Source: Lyophyllum atratum
Lineage: Eukaryota; Basidiomycota; Agaricomycetes; Agaricales; Lyophyllaceae
Reading direction: 5' to 3'
Assembly: GCA_014905825.1 (NCBI GenBank)
Contig: JACGCN010000097.1
Location: forward strand, 1 to 61,177
DNA: 61,177 nt
The notes beneath the pieces were generated by a model, which ran no database searches, had not been told where the DNA came from, and saw nothing but the letters and a program-made list of their open reading frames with translations. The translations under genes and the position numbers were made by a program. Shown piece by piece: positions 12,181-23,146 of this stretch. Each line of letters begins with the position of its first letter. The stretch's first letter is position 1.

Positions 12181-12915
12181 CTAGACTCCTCCGGGGTGTG
12201 CAGTTGCCGTTGTCTCGCCAGTCGCTGCGCTTTGTGCCACGTCAATGAATCCTGGTTGCTTGGGATTCGACAAACGGCTGCGTTTTGACTGGTAGTCCCG
12301 GATAGCCGAACGGATGGCATCCTCTGCCAGCACTATTGAAAGAGGATACTTGTTAGTGACTGAGCACACGAGTCGTCGACATGCAACCGACTCACTCGAA
12401 CAGTGCAGCTTCACGGGTGGGAGACATAGCTCCTTTGCAATCTCAGTGTTCTTGATCTTCCCCGCCTCCTCCAAAGACAAACCCTTGACACGCTCGGTCA
12501 TGTAAGAGCTCGATGCGATAGCACTACCGCACCCAAAGGTCTTGAACTTCACGTCGGAGATGATACCATCCGCGTTCACACGGATTTGCAGTTTCATGAC
12601 ATCTCCACAACTGCGGACGGTTCTTCCCGATTAGTTCCGCAACGACGAGCACCATGAGGAGATCACTTACGCAGGAGCCCCGACAAGGCCTGTACCAACA
12701 TCAATGTCGCCCTTGGGCATAGAACCAACCTAGATCCAGACGAAGTCATTATCAGATAAGGGGGTCTAGACAGTAGAACCTACATTTCTAGGCTTTTCAT
12801 AATGTGAAATGACGTTCTCATGGTATGCACGAGCAGCCAGTGGCCGTAGCGTAGCCTGCAAAGCCCTTGGTCGAGCAGCGCTCAAGACAGTCTTTGTAAT
12901 TGCTGAACGGAACAT
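12181..12915 (-). CDS. ISU1: Mitochondrial iron-sulfur cluster scaffold IscU/Isu1
   Basis: Scaffold on which Nfs1 and frataxin assemble [2Fe-2S] clusters in the mitochondrial matrix. Four exons (12915-12784, 12729-12671, 12610-12396, 12332-12181) give 185 aa. The first 33 residues (MFRSAITKTVLSAARPRA onward) are basic and hydroxylated, a typical mitochondrial presequence. The three cluster-binding cysteines are visible in GLVGAPACGDVMKL, KTFGCGSAIASSS and LPPVKLHCSMLAEDAI; LPPVK is the Hsp70 (Ssq1-type) binding motif. The C-terminus carries about 30 extra Ser/Ala/Thr-rich residues beyond the usual end. It shares a 356-bp divergent promoter with TAF9. Confidence 0.96.
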
Positions 12916-13271
12916 TTTAGTGGTGAGGGTGGGAGCAAAGAATTGTGGCGAGTGAAAAGTGACGCCAAATGCTTTGTCAGGGGCTGACCATTGCACGTGA
13001 CCATGACGACGACGACAGCCACATTCACTTCCGCGGTGCTCTTAGGAACCTGGGATGATAGATATCTCTCCGATAGACATGATTCTAGCCTTGCTCTAAG
13101 TTGTCATCCTTGACAGTTTACTTCAATACTCGGTGGAGGGATGCCGTAGAATTGCTCCAGTTGTTGCGTATTCTGGGTGACGCCAAACAGTAAACAACGT
13201 TCAACAACCGCCTCGAAGTCCTAGTTTGAGCCTGCGCAATATTGGCGCGGCTCTTGCACGCTGCTGCCGCC

Positions 13272-14128
13272 ATGTCACGTCAAGCCGACAACCTTCCTCC
13301 GACTGCACGCGCCATTGCGCTCCTGGTATCATCTACACCCGCTGTCCAGGATGCACAACCCGGTGTTTTGCACCAACTTCTTGAGTTCTCGCATCGGTAC
13401 ACGACGCAAGTCCTGACCGATGCAAGCGTGTATGCCGAGCATGCAGGCAGAGCCGGAAAGGTCGAGATTGATGATGTGGTCTTGGCTGTCCAGGCGCGCG
13501 TCGGATGGGAGTTTGGTGGTCGCGTCCCAAAAGAAGTCCGTTTCAGATTCGTTTTATTAAACACGCCTAAAGGCTGAGATATTACACAGTATATACTATC
13601 TCTAGCAACGCAAGTAAATGCAACGCCCCTCCCCGCCGTTCCTGAGGTATTTGGCGTTCGACTACCGCAGCCCACAGACTGCCTCACATCAATCGACTTT
13701 GACCTTGTACCAATAAACCACCTCCTGGCGTCAAACTTTATGACGAAGAAATCGAAGAGATCGAAGAGTCTGAATCTGAAGAAGAGGAAGAGGATGAAGA
13801 TGAGGAAATGGAGTTGGCCCCCATACCTAGGCCCCTGGGTGCAAGTGGTGGCCCAGCAGCCACACATATAGCACTTGACCATGTTATGAGGGAGGAGGCA
13901 CCCTTTCCGATCAGCGCCATTGCGACACCGTCGGATATTGATATGCTCGGTACGCCTGGGGGCAATGTTGGTCAAGGTATAGATGAGGGAAGTGACGCTG
14001 CGGAGGAGGAAGACCTGTTCGGGGGTGGGGATGATGATGAAGAGGAGAGCGATGGTATGGAGGAGGTTCAGACGGAGGCAACCAACGGCGTGAAACGCAA
14101 GTTGGTCGAAGAAGACGATTACGACTAG
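13272..14128 (+). CDS. TAF9: TFIID/SAGA subunit Taf9, apparent 1-base frameshift
   Basis: Histone-fold subunit shared by TFIID and SAGA, pairing with Taf6. Exon 1 (13272-13535) encodes the histone fold, including PTARAIALLVSSTPAV and VEIDDVVLAVQARVGWEFGG. Exon 2 (13590-14128) starts YILSLATQVNATPLPAVPE and continues to SIDFDLVP, then must shift frame to continue NKPPPGVKLYDEEIEE. The shift needs one extra base around 13709-13713; exon 2 is 539 nt where 540 would keep the frame open. After the shift the acidic C-terminus runs to EEDDYD and a TAG stop. The protein is essential in yeast, so an assembly error is more likely than a dead gene. Convergent with SEC12, 113 bp away. Confidence 0.88.
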
Positions 14129-14241
14129 TTTGCAGTCGAACTTTGTATTTTTGCAGGTGTGTACGATAATGGCGGACTTCCTCGTGTATGATCCCATTGC
14201 TCTATATTCGTTGCATCGGAATACGAATACATGTCAACTAA

Positions 14242-16014
14242 TCAGTGAACGCCGTTGGTGCCAAGATACTTTTGTGCCAGAACTGCCAGCAACAAGGCAA
14301 GCAACGTCATGATAATCAGCAAGATTACTGCCCAAGCTTATGAAGCGAAACCGTTAACAGGATCACATGAAAAAGGGGAAGGGGAATGGACGTACAAGGA
14401 CCGCCTCCAAGAGACTGCGGCACACTGACAACGCGTACGGAATTATCTGCACTCCCTGAAACGAGCAAAGAAGAGGTGGGATTGAAAGTAATTGTGGTAG
14501 GTGGAAACTCGTGAGCCTTGAGGATTGTTACAATGGGCTGCAGGCACAGGGACGTGAAGTGAGCGTAATATGAGACAGGGGTAGCTAAATGCGTACAGTC
14601 AAGTTGTTAGCATCCAAAAGACCTATTGTCAAGTCTGATGACCCAAATCCTAGGAATTTCCCGTCGGCGCTAGATGCATAGAGTGATAAGCCCTTACTTC
14701 GCAGTAACTGCAATAGTGACCACTTACCTGACGTCAAAGCAGGTTAATCCGCGATCACCGACTTTCCTGGTTTTGTCAACTGCCCAGGTCTGGGTGTTCC
14801 ATTTACAAACGAAAGCCTGGCGTGGAGGTGTCTTCGTTTTCCGCGTTCGCGGGGGTGATGTGTTGATAACGCTGTAGAGAACGTCGCTATCTGTTGGATG
14901 GTATCTAGGCGGCGGGTGAGTGAGTTGGCAAATCGGCATCAGGCTAGTGTTACCTTGCAGAGCGGAATGTACCGACGGCCGCATCTCCTATCGCCGTAGG
15001 AACTTCCACCGTATGCTGTAGTTCAAGCGTCGAAAAACCAGATTGTTTTGTCGACTTCGTCTTCTTTGCCTTGCCTTTTCCTTTGCTCTTGGTGGGAGAA
15101 GGCGTTTGAGGTACCTCTGCGGAGATAGGAAGTGCATACACCAAGAGGTGGTGGGTGGTAGCAATCACAAGCTATGATAAAAGTAAGACAATGAAACGAA
15201 GGCAGAGTACAGTGGTCTTACGGTGGTATCCGAAAAAGTTGCATCGTAAATCTCTTTCTCGGTATGGATGCGTTCGGCGACAGGCGACAGAGAAGGGTAC
15301 GATAAAAGCGTGAGCTAAGGGCATCGTCAGTCCAGAATCTGAGACTAAATGCATAAATACATACATCGTGACTACCCGCCACTGCTAGCAGGGTACCGTC
15401 TGGAGACAGAACCGTGACTTTCTACGCGATAATTAGAAATGATTGGCTGCTATAGATTGTAGTCCCTACTTGCCTGGTAATCGTCCAGATCCCCAGGCGG
15501 AAGCGTTCCTTGCGTACTCAGGAGTCCCAGTCTGCAAGAGGGGATGAACGTTAAGCCAAGGCTCTAGCAAACCTGAGTGACAACACACTTATGGTCCTTG
15601 GCGGTGAAGACGCGACAGTTTTCATTCTCATCCTTTTCCAATTTCTCCAATGCGCTGTTTACGCCACAGACGATGGTGCTAGTCTGCGACGTCCGTTAGT
15701 TAGTATTGTCGGACAGGGTGAGAACTTGTGCCTTACCTTTGGGTGCGCAGCCATGCTCATCGGTGCATCTTCGCCCTTCTCTAGCTCAAACTCGTCCAGT
15801 AGTTCGAGAGACCTCTCAGGGCCAACATTGTACAGTCGCTGGGTACATGTTTAGTTATCTCTCTGAATACGGGGTTACAACTCACCAGCTTGTTTTTGAT
15901 TCCGCTGCGTGATGCTCCACCTCCCCCGCCAAGAACCAGCTCAGTTTCAGAGAGGAATGAGGAAGAATATACTGGAAATGCAGGCAGAGAGTGTGGGGAG
16001 TGGCGAGTACGCAT
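14242..16014 (-). CDS. SEC12: Sec12-type guanine-nucleotide exchange factor for Sar1
   Basis: ER membrane WD40 protein that loads Sar1 with GTP to start COPII budding. About ten exons run from an N-terminal FPVYSSSFLSETELVLGGGG with ASRSGIKNKLRLYNVG, the conserved potassium-loop region of the propeller. Repeats follow: KVTVLSPDGTLLAVAGSHD, TLVIATTHHLLVYALP, WNTQTWAVDKTRKVGDRG, ADGKFLGFGSSDLTIGLLDA and SLLVSGSADNSVRVVSVP. A single C-terminal transmembrane helix, WAVILLIIMTLLALLLAVLA, precedes a 12-residue tail. One intron (15473-15422) begins with GC: the exon ends CAG and the intron starts GCAAGT. A Lys/Ser-rich linker (KSKGKGKAKKTKSTK) lies mid-protein. The start at 16014 is the first ATG before the conserved block; a few upstream residues could differ. 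Confidence 0.9.
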
Positions 16015-16244
16015 TATGTATGGATTATGGTACAGAGCAAGGTACGAACGAAGCCCTGAACTCCAGACTCCCGATCACAGACGCGTCTGTTTTGTCACGT
16101 GACACTATGGATTACCTTCAGAATCACCATCATCCGAGTCTTCGTTTTTGACTTCACTCCTCAAACATCCATCGTGCACGGCCGCGGGCCCTGAAGGCCT
16201 AACCCAACTCTTCCTAGTGGGCTTTAGGCCGGACTCCCAAGATC
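16015..16244. promoter_or_regulatory. SEC12/NIPA divergent promoter with ACGCGT palindrome
   Basis: 230 bp between divergently transcribed start codons. It contains the perfect 12-bp palindrome CAGACGCGTCTG at 16078-16089. ACGCGT is the core of the yeast MBF/Swi6 MCB box; the factor here is unknown. The same core occurs in other promoters of this window. Confidence 0.45.
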
Positions 16245-18464
16245 ATGTTGGCTTCTGGCGCGGCTGGCGATGCCTCACCTCCCTCTGGAGGCTGGCAATT
16301 AACATTCGCAGTTTTCGGGTCCAGAGACGATCTTCCAAAACTCACGACGGCGACTTTTGTCGGAATCATGATAGCTGTCACAGGGAATATTCTCATATCA
16401 CTTGCTTTGAATCTCCAGAAACTTGCACACAAGCGGGTCGAGGCCAGAATTCGAACGAGGCAGACTGGACAGAACGGGGAAAGGACAAACAATCGGAATG
16501 GGTCTGCTGGTACCCCTCATGACAGGCGCACTGGCGAACATAGCCTGGATGAGACTGACGAAGACCGCATACATACATCCCCGATTATACCTGGCTCGAC
16601 TCAAACAAGTCCGGGACCAGTCGAGACGGAACCTCTCATCCCCTTTCCTCCCTCGCCCTCCCCGACTACGGACTACGGAACCATGTCACCTAGCACCAGT
16701 GACAGACCTCCGGGGGCCCCGATTAAACCTCACAGATCAGCTTTTCTCCGCCTCGTTCCGGGCTGGCTTCGTACGAAGGAACGACACGCACCCCTTCAAG
16801 CCTCCTTTGTACCCGTTGACGTCGTATCCGAAGATACTACCCTACGTAACCAGCGCGAGGGTCAGAAGTCAACCCAGAAGCACAATATAATAGAGGAAGG
16901 AAACGAAACTGCATATCTCAAGTCTAGGCTGTGGTATGTCTGTCACTACAGAAATATAATATGTTCTTAACGGGCATTGTGTAAGGTGGCTTGGTTTTTT
17001 ATTAATGAATATCGGCGAAATGGGCAACTTCATATCGTATGCTTGGGCTCCGGCGTCCGTTGTCGCGCCTCTTGGTACTGTAAGATATGTTTAGCAAGCC
17101 TGCAAGCTGCAAGCTAACACATTCCCGTCTTAGTTTGCTCTAATGGCGAACTGTGTATTTGCGCCCTTCTTACTGGGCGAACGCTTTCGCAAGGTCGCAA
17201 TCATCTTTGACACCACCCATGTTATTGACGTTTTTCATTTTAGCGTGACCTCCTGGGTATTCTTATTGCAATCATTGGAGCTGTGACTGTGGTTCTTGCG
17301 TCAAATGCATCAGACACCCGATTAGATTCCGATGGCCTGCTTCGCGCTATTTCGCAGCCAGCGTTTATAGTCTATTCCTGTGTATACTTCGTCGGTGCCA
17401 TTATCTTGGCAACCCTTTCTCAGCATGAAATAGGTCGACGGTGGGTTTTTATAGATGTCGGATTGTGTGGTCTGTTCGGTCAGAAACTTCCCGCCGCTGT
17501 CGAGACTTGAAATATCTCTAAATGGCTTACGTTTAGGTGGCTTTACTGTATTATCCACGAAGGCCATTTCAACATTGTTGACTATGGGGGTTGTCATGTT
17601 TTCAAGTTGGATCACCTACCCAGTTTTAGCTGTATGTCTTCTCGTTGTTTCCTCGATAACATAACTTTCGTGCATCTTAATTTAGCCATCTTACAGGTTC
17701 TTATCATCACCGGCATCGGACAAATTAGATACCTCAATCGGGCTCTCATGCGATTCGACGGCAAAGTGGGTTGCTCCACTTCCGCCAATCCGATTTCCTC
17801 ATCGCCTATATCATTGATCTAGGTTGTCATTCCCGTCCAATTTGTCTTCTTTACGCTCTCTGCTATCATCGGTTCCGCGATTCTATACGGAGACTTCAAG
17901 AAGGCGAAATTTCACCAGATTGTCACCTTTTTATACGGTTGCGCTGCAACGTTCTTGGGCGTCTTCATCCTCTCTTGGGCGTCTACTACTGATCAAGAAG
18001 ATGCGGAAGATGCTAATGAAGTAGACCCGGCAGATGGTCGTTCACCTGCTTCCAACGACGAACCACGCTCTGGATTCGGGACAATCGGAAAGCGAAGGCG
18101 GGCAGCGCTTATAATTCCCAGCGGCGCAAGAGACGCCCCGATCCTCAGGTCCCAACACAGTGCTGTCAGCCTCCTTGGACTTTCTCCGGCGCAGGTATAT
18201 GATTTTATCATGCTGCATATCAAAACATATACTGAATTGTCGGCTTTCTAGCACTTGCTGTTGGTGCATACACCACCGCGCGAAGTCCCTGTTCATATTG
18301 AAACGCAAAACGGGCCGGACAGGCGGAGGACCATGAGTTGGCTGGGCGATGGCAGACATCACGGTGAAAGCCAAGCAGGGGCCCGAGATAACAGTCTCGT
18401 CGGAAGGCTCAGGCATGGTGCTGGCAACCGCGTTGGAAGTCTCGATCATAACATCTATCGGTGA
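16245..18464 (+). CDS. NIPA-family (DUF803) magnesium transporter
   Basis: Multi-pass membrane protein of the NIPA magnesium transporter family. Helix 1 is in TATFVGIMIAVTGNILISLAL, followed by a long cytosolic loop of about 180 residues rich in Pro/Ser/Thr. Then come WWLGFLLMNIGEMGNFISYA and APASVVAPLGTFALMANCVF with the family signature. Further segments are LGERFRKRDLLGILIAIIGA, GGFTVLSTKAISTLLTMG, QIRYLNRALMRFDGKVVIPV and FVFFTLSAIIGSAILYGDF. About nine exons fit, with GT-AG introns. The tail after SLLGLSPAQ is low-complexity and its last exon (from 18252) is the least certain part. It is divergent from SEC12 and convergent with the PITH gene. Human NIPA1 is a homologue; transport substrate is inferred from family. 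Confidence 0.85.
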
Positions 18465-18599
18465 CTTTGGTGACTCCCGTCTCTTGATACCCATATATGC
18501 TGCACATGCCTGCGCTGCCCATTTTTCCGGGACAATTGCGAAGGTATAATACATGATGATACGGACTCAATCCTTTCAGTAGCTCACGAACAACTGTAG

Positions 18600-19522
18600 C
18601 TATACCTGAGGATTGCTGAACGCCGCATCTGTCCCCTGAATCCTGGGGTGGTCCGCGATGTTGGCTTGGGCCTCGTATACCGTAATGACAGGATTATTTT
18701 TGCGCTGAAATCGCTTGTTAGGATCGACACGTCTGACTTCATGGACTGTGTCACCTCTGTCCAATGCCCCAAGAATCCAATGTAATAAATTTGAGTCGTC
18801 TCTGCGCCTTGCGATGCCGGAAAGAAAAGAGTAAGGGAGGAGATGTTTGAAAACTGAGACGTCCTAAGGAAAAGAATTCGTAAACAACTCTTCAAAATGT
18901 TATCAGCTCGAAGGATGATATTACTTCACAGCATACTCCCCAACCTCGCGTCCCTGAGGAACATCGAATTCTTGGGTTGGTTTCTGATCGCCGATATCGT
19001 TGAAGTCCAAACTGGCCGCATTGGCATACTGCAAAGTGAATGCATTGTTATATTCATTTGTAGACAAGTGGTTAGCAGAGCGTCATTTGCGCACCAGTGC
19101 AACTTTTGAAGGGGTCTGGTCTGTTGGTCCTGTCTTGAGAAGCACAGATCGGAGCCTTACAGACCCTGTGAATGGTATTCGTACGATGCTGTATATTTTT
19201 ATGGGCATTAAAAAAGTAGACCGATCAATTACGCGCCGTACACCTGGTCATCCGCGTCCGACTCAAGTGACTATGAAAATGGAGAGGGTGAGCAAGCTAT
19301 GGGATAACCGAACAAAGCATTACGCACAATAGACTCGTCGGACCGCTGGTGCCACGGTTTTATAACCTCGGGTCCACGCCCGTTTGTATTTAGCGCAACG
19401 ACGTTTGAGCGATCGATGTGGATATATAAATTATCTTGTGGGCCAAGGTCAGAAGTATCATGGTCATGGTCGTGATCGTGATCATGGCTCTCATCGCCGC
19501 AGCTTCTATGGTTGTGGCTCAT
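18600..19522 (-). CDS. PITH-domain protein (PITHD1/Txnl1-like)
   Basis: Single PITH domain protein like human PITHD1; PITH domains bind the proteasome in Txnl1, but no function is established for this stand-alone form in fungi. It opens with a His/Asp repeat (CGDESHDHDHDHDHD) that could bind metal, then GPQDNLYIHIDRSNVVALN, RGPEVIKPWH and SDADDQ. The core is IPFTGSVRLRSVLLKTG, TPSKVAL, LDFNDIGDQKPTQEF, EVGEYAVKTSQFSNISSLTL and IYYIGFLGHW. It ends in NNPVITVYEAQANIADHPRI. Six or seven exons, all GT-AG, and phases join cleanly. The start ATG directly precedes the conserved His-rich leader. Confidence 0.88.
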
Positions 19523-20059
19523 GGTTTCGAAGGAGAAGGGAATGGATTCCTCAGAAGAAATGTAACGGGGTCAAGCGGTGGTTATTATGCACGTTGTTTT
19601 GTGGAGCCCAAGCAGGGCGGCATTGAAGCCTCTAAGCGCCACTCCAACCAAACAAGCACAAATCTTTTCGGATGTATAAAAAAGCTTCAGCCTGCAAGTG
19701 ACAGCGACAGCATCGCCAATCTCCAAATCTCTGACCAGTGTCCTGTTGCTGTGAGTTCAACGTTCAATTTCCCTTATTCATGATGTTTTACTTGTAATTT
19801 GCGTTCGACTGCCATTCACTTCATACCAAAGGGACCACCCGCCAGTGGTCCTGGAGCGAGTGGTATGAGACAACTACTTTTTGTCTGATTCACAACCTTT
19901 GTTTTTCAACACCCTACTGACCAGATTTATACAGATTTGTATATTAGAATCGTTTGCAGACCATTGATTGAACGTAAGGCGAACTTTTGTTTCGCCTACA
20001 ATGTATTACCTAAGTTCGAAATCATAGTTTTAACTGTTAACCTGAACACAATTGGGCAA
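19523..20059. other. Divergent intergenic region, PITH/UBX genes
   Basis: 537 bp between two divergent start codons. Frames here are short and interrupted. A tandem-like CATGGTCGTGATCGTGATCATGG patch near 19460-19485 overlaps the His-Asp codon repeat of the PITH gene. No other feature was seen. Confidence 0.5.
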
Positions 20060-21110
20060 ATGTCGGACACGCCAGCCCAACTCATTGAACCATCATCAGC
20101 CACTCCTGCTGAGGATGTGCCCGAAGTGTCGAGAACGCTGAAGCCTGAGAATGCAAATATCACGCCGGAACAGCCAACCTTCAAGGTTTACAAACCATCG
20201 AGTGTAGCATCTGCGGCTCCTCCCCGTGCGTTCGTTCTGAACATGCACCTATTTCCTCAGAGGAATAACCATCAAACGTTTCGCGCTCTCAGCACCTCTA
20301 TCCGACGATTATTTCACTCCTACAGCAGCAGATCTCCAATCTGCTCAACGGACCCTGGCTGCGAGGACCCAGGCGCTCGCGAATGCCCCACTTGAACTAC
20401 GTGCCGTCCGAGAAGCGAGAGAGCAGACGAGGAGAGATAGGTGGCCAACTGTGAGTGATGGTTGAATGAGACAAGGGCCTGACGAGGCTCACAGGAATGC
20501 AGACAACCATACGCGTTAGATTCACCGATCGCACGCAGTTGGAACGCACCTTCCCATCGACAGACAAAATCCGGGCCGTATATGCCTTCGTCCGTAATTC
20601 TCTGAGGGATGATGTTAAGCCGATCAAGTTTATCCTTTGTGCGAAACTCTTCTTTCCTGGCGGATATCACCTAACCCTCAGATTGTCAGATCAATCGCCC
20701 CCGAAACGCGATCTGAAGGTATCTGACCCTCAAGTCCGAGACCTCAACCTTGCCGAGCTGCAATTATCGCCTTCCTCCGTCCTTCTATTAAGATTTGAGG
20801 ATGAGTCGTTGAACGGTAAGGTTTAACTTAACTTCTGGTAGCGTCATACTTGATGTATTCATCTAGGTTCCGATGTGCCCGCGCCACTGCTGCCCGCCAT
20901 TCTTTCTCAAGCTGTAGACCTTCCAGCACCCCAAGACTATGAGGCAACTCCGGCTCCTTCCGGTGAGGCGTCAAGACCAGGTCCTTCATCTAGTCCCGCG
21001 CCTAGTAGTGGAGAAAAGAAGATACCAAAATGGTTAAAGATGGGACTAAGTGAGTGAACGCCACCTCAGTGTTCCGGATAATTCGATTCATCGTCATCTC
21101 AGAGAAGTGA
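20060..21110 (+). CDS. UBX-domain protein of the ASPL/TUG type
   Basis: UBX proteins are cofactors of the Cdc48/p97 ATPase; this one resembles the ASPSCR1/TUG/Ubx4 group. An N-terminal disordered region (TPAQLIEPSSATPAEDVPEV) leads to FKVYKPSS and DDYFTPTAADLQSAQRTLAA, then a charged helix ending RRDRWPT. The UBX domain reads TTIRVRFTDRTQLERTFPST, DKIRAVYAFVRNSLRDDVKP, IKFILYQSPPKRDLKVSD and LAELQLSPSSVLLLRFEDE. The tail is Pro/Ser-rich and ends GEKKIPKWLKMGLKK, obtained by splicing at 21047-21102. The first intron (20230-20260) would be only 31 nt, unusually short, so the junction after SAAPPRA may be wrong. Divergent from the PITH gene, tail-to-tail with the GH105 gene. Confidence 0.85.
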
Positions 21111-21755
21111 GGAATGGAATAGACGTTGTTGACTATCATGCAAAGAAGTAATGCGATCCCCATAATATGGGCCGTCTATCATTACTGATAAGTCGCACAT
21201 ATTTCATGTATGTTCTTCAGTATCGACTCGTTCGTTCTATTCGCAAGAGGGAGCACTTTTGCTTCATGATCAACTGATACCAACTCGCCCCTAAGAATCC
21301 GAGTTCCGGTTTCGCGAAATTTATCTCTTCCTTCGTTGTTGTGCGACACGGTCACCAGCATACTCGAGAAAGACCGAAAGTAGACCATGCGTCTCCCGCA
21401 GGTGGTTGCTACCTTCCACGATCTTGAACTGCCAGCCGGAACGTTTACTAACACTCGCTAATGCTTCGAACGGCAGCCGCAGGCGCTGTCGACAAGACGT
21501 CATTGAGGAAGCATTTTCACTGCTTCAGACTGGGACCGAAGGCGCTGGAAACCTGTGTACAGTAGGAACATTTTATGTCCTCAACAGCCCAGCCTTGCGG
21601 AAGGTGCTTTTTGAAGAGCTCCGCGACGCATGGCCAGACAAAAGATACACCCATCAGGTATGCCGTTCCAGAAAAACATCCGTGTGAGGAATCGAGGTAA
21701 TTAGTACGTGCGTTTTTCGTATCTATGTACAACCCCGCAATACATATCGATCATT
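21111..21755. other. Convergent intergenic region, nothing recognised
   Basis: 645 bp between the 3' ends of the UBX and GH105 genes. Short reading frames on both strands lack motifs and splice continuation. It presumably holds both 3' UTRs. Confidence 0.5.
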
Positions 21756-23146
21756 CTATAGCAATGTTCTCAGATACTCGGTGCACGCTAGCAGACCTAG
21801 ACTTTGACCATAAGGCATGCTTGTGAGGGGTATCTTTCTATAACTTTCGATATCATCAAAGACTGGGGTACCAAACGATACCTGCCTCAACTCCCCCTTC
21901 TCCGATATGTTGGCGAGAACTCCCTGAATCGCCTTATTCGCCGCGTTGGTGTATCGTTCCTCCTTGGGTATCAACCTTAAGCGCAAAGCTTTCAGAATAC
22001 CGTATGCAAAGCCTGCGCTCGCTGATGCTTCAAGATATGAAGTTGGGTCGTCTAGGATGGTGCGCCACAGGCCAGTTGAAGGATCCTGGCACGAGACCAG
22101 TGCATTGACCTGCGCAATGAGTGCCGAGACCAAAAACATGCGCACACCATCGGAGGCAGGTAGGTTCAGCATCTCGATGAAATCCGGGATGGCTACGGTC
22201 ACCCAACAATTTCCCCGCCCCCATCTTGCTTTAGCAAAGTGATGACGGCCATCGAAGGTCCAACCTGTCAAACTTCCATTCAGGTACATCATACAACAGT
22301 CGTATAGGCTTGCTGACCATGGAACCACAAGCCAGTCTGCTGGTCCTGCAAGTATTTGATACTTCAAGTTTTTTGAGCAACGAAGTGAGTGACTTGTCAT
22401 TCCGATTAATACATGACTTACTGGACTAAGAATTGTCTTTTCGCTTCTTCGATATATTCTTTCCGTCCAAGGACCAATCCGATTTTGGCGAGCGGGAGTA
22501 CCGTCATCATCAGGGTGTCATCCCACAACTGCTGATGATTGTTGACCAGGTATGTGATATGCTGAAGGCCACCTTCTTCCGTCCTTGGCATGTCATACAT
22601 CGCCCATTCTGCCCAAGAGTCTAGGTGCACCAGAAAGTTGGCTTTCCCAGCTTCGTGAAGGTATGCCGCAGTCAGCAAAGGCGACATCGTGTTCACATTC
22701 TGTAAGTATATTTACTGTCATGCGACTGGTATATGACACTTTTTCTTACCTTAGTAGTACCAACTGCAAACCGGTCCCGGAACCAAACCAGTGCAATATT
22801 CAGGGCGTTCTCGTCGCCGGTGATCTCGTGGAATTTCAGAAGACCATAAAGACCTATGTTAAGGCCGAAAATGAGCGCATGACTCGGGCAGGAAGTCGAA
22901 CTAGACCACCTATCCCGTGGGTCCACTTGAAGATGGTGAAAAATATAAATTCTGGGTTTGCCTTGGGGAGTGTAAATATTGCCGTACCTCCCAGTCATTC
23001 CAGCCTTTCGTATCGATTATACGTCCATCTTCAAGTGTCATCAGAAATTCACCAGTCTCATCTTTTATGTTGACCAGGCAGGCGATCAATTTCGAAATAT
23101 GGTCCAAAAGGGCTACTTTGAGGGGGTTTGTATTCCTCGCAGACAT
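21756..23146 (-). CDS. GH105 unsaturated glucuronyl/galacturonyl hydrolase
   Basis: Glycoside hydrolase family 105 (YteR/YesR type), which removes the unsaturated uronic acid left on pectin or rhamnogalacturonan fragments by lyases. Six exons: MSARNTNPLKVALLDH onward, then WTHGIGLYGLLKFHEITGDE, NALNIALVWFRDRF, NVNTMSPLLTAAYLHEAG, DSWAEWAMYDMPRTEEGGLQ and HITYLVNNHQQLWDDTLMM. These are followed by IKYLQDQQTGLWFHGWTF, HHFAKARWGRGNCWVTVAIP and FIEMLNLP, and the C-terminus is SMPYGQSLGLLACTEYLRTL. The family's catalytic Asp lies in WDDTLMM and the RGN motif in ARWGRGNCW. No signal peptide is visible, so it probably acts inside the cell on imported oligosaccharides. It is divergent from an MFS transporter, which fits that role. 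Confidence 0.88.

Noticed and set aside
13280..14197. 305-codon minus-strand frame antisense to TAF9
   Set aside because: It runs against conserved TAF9 exons, is repetitive (Ser/Phe-rich from acidic codons) and has no family features.
18042..18554. 170-codon minus-strand frame against the NIPA tail
   Set aside because: No motif; the plus-strand tail joins to the transporter through a normal intron.
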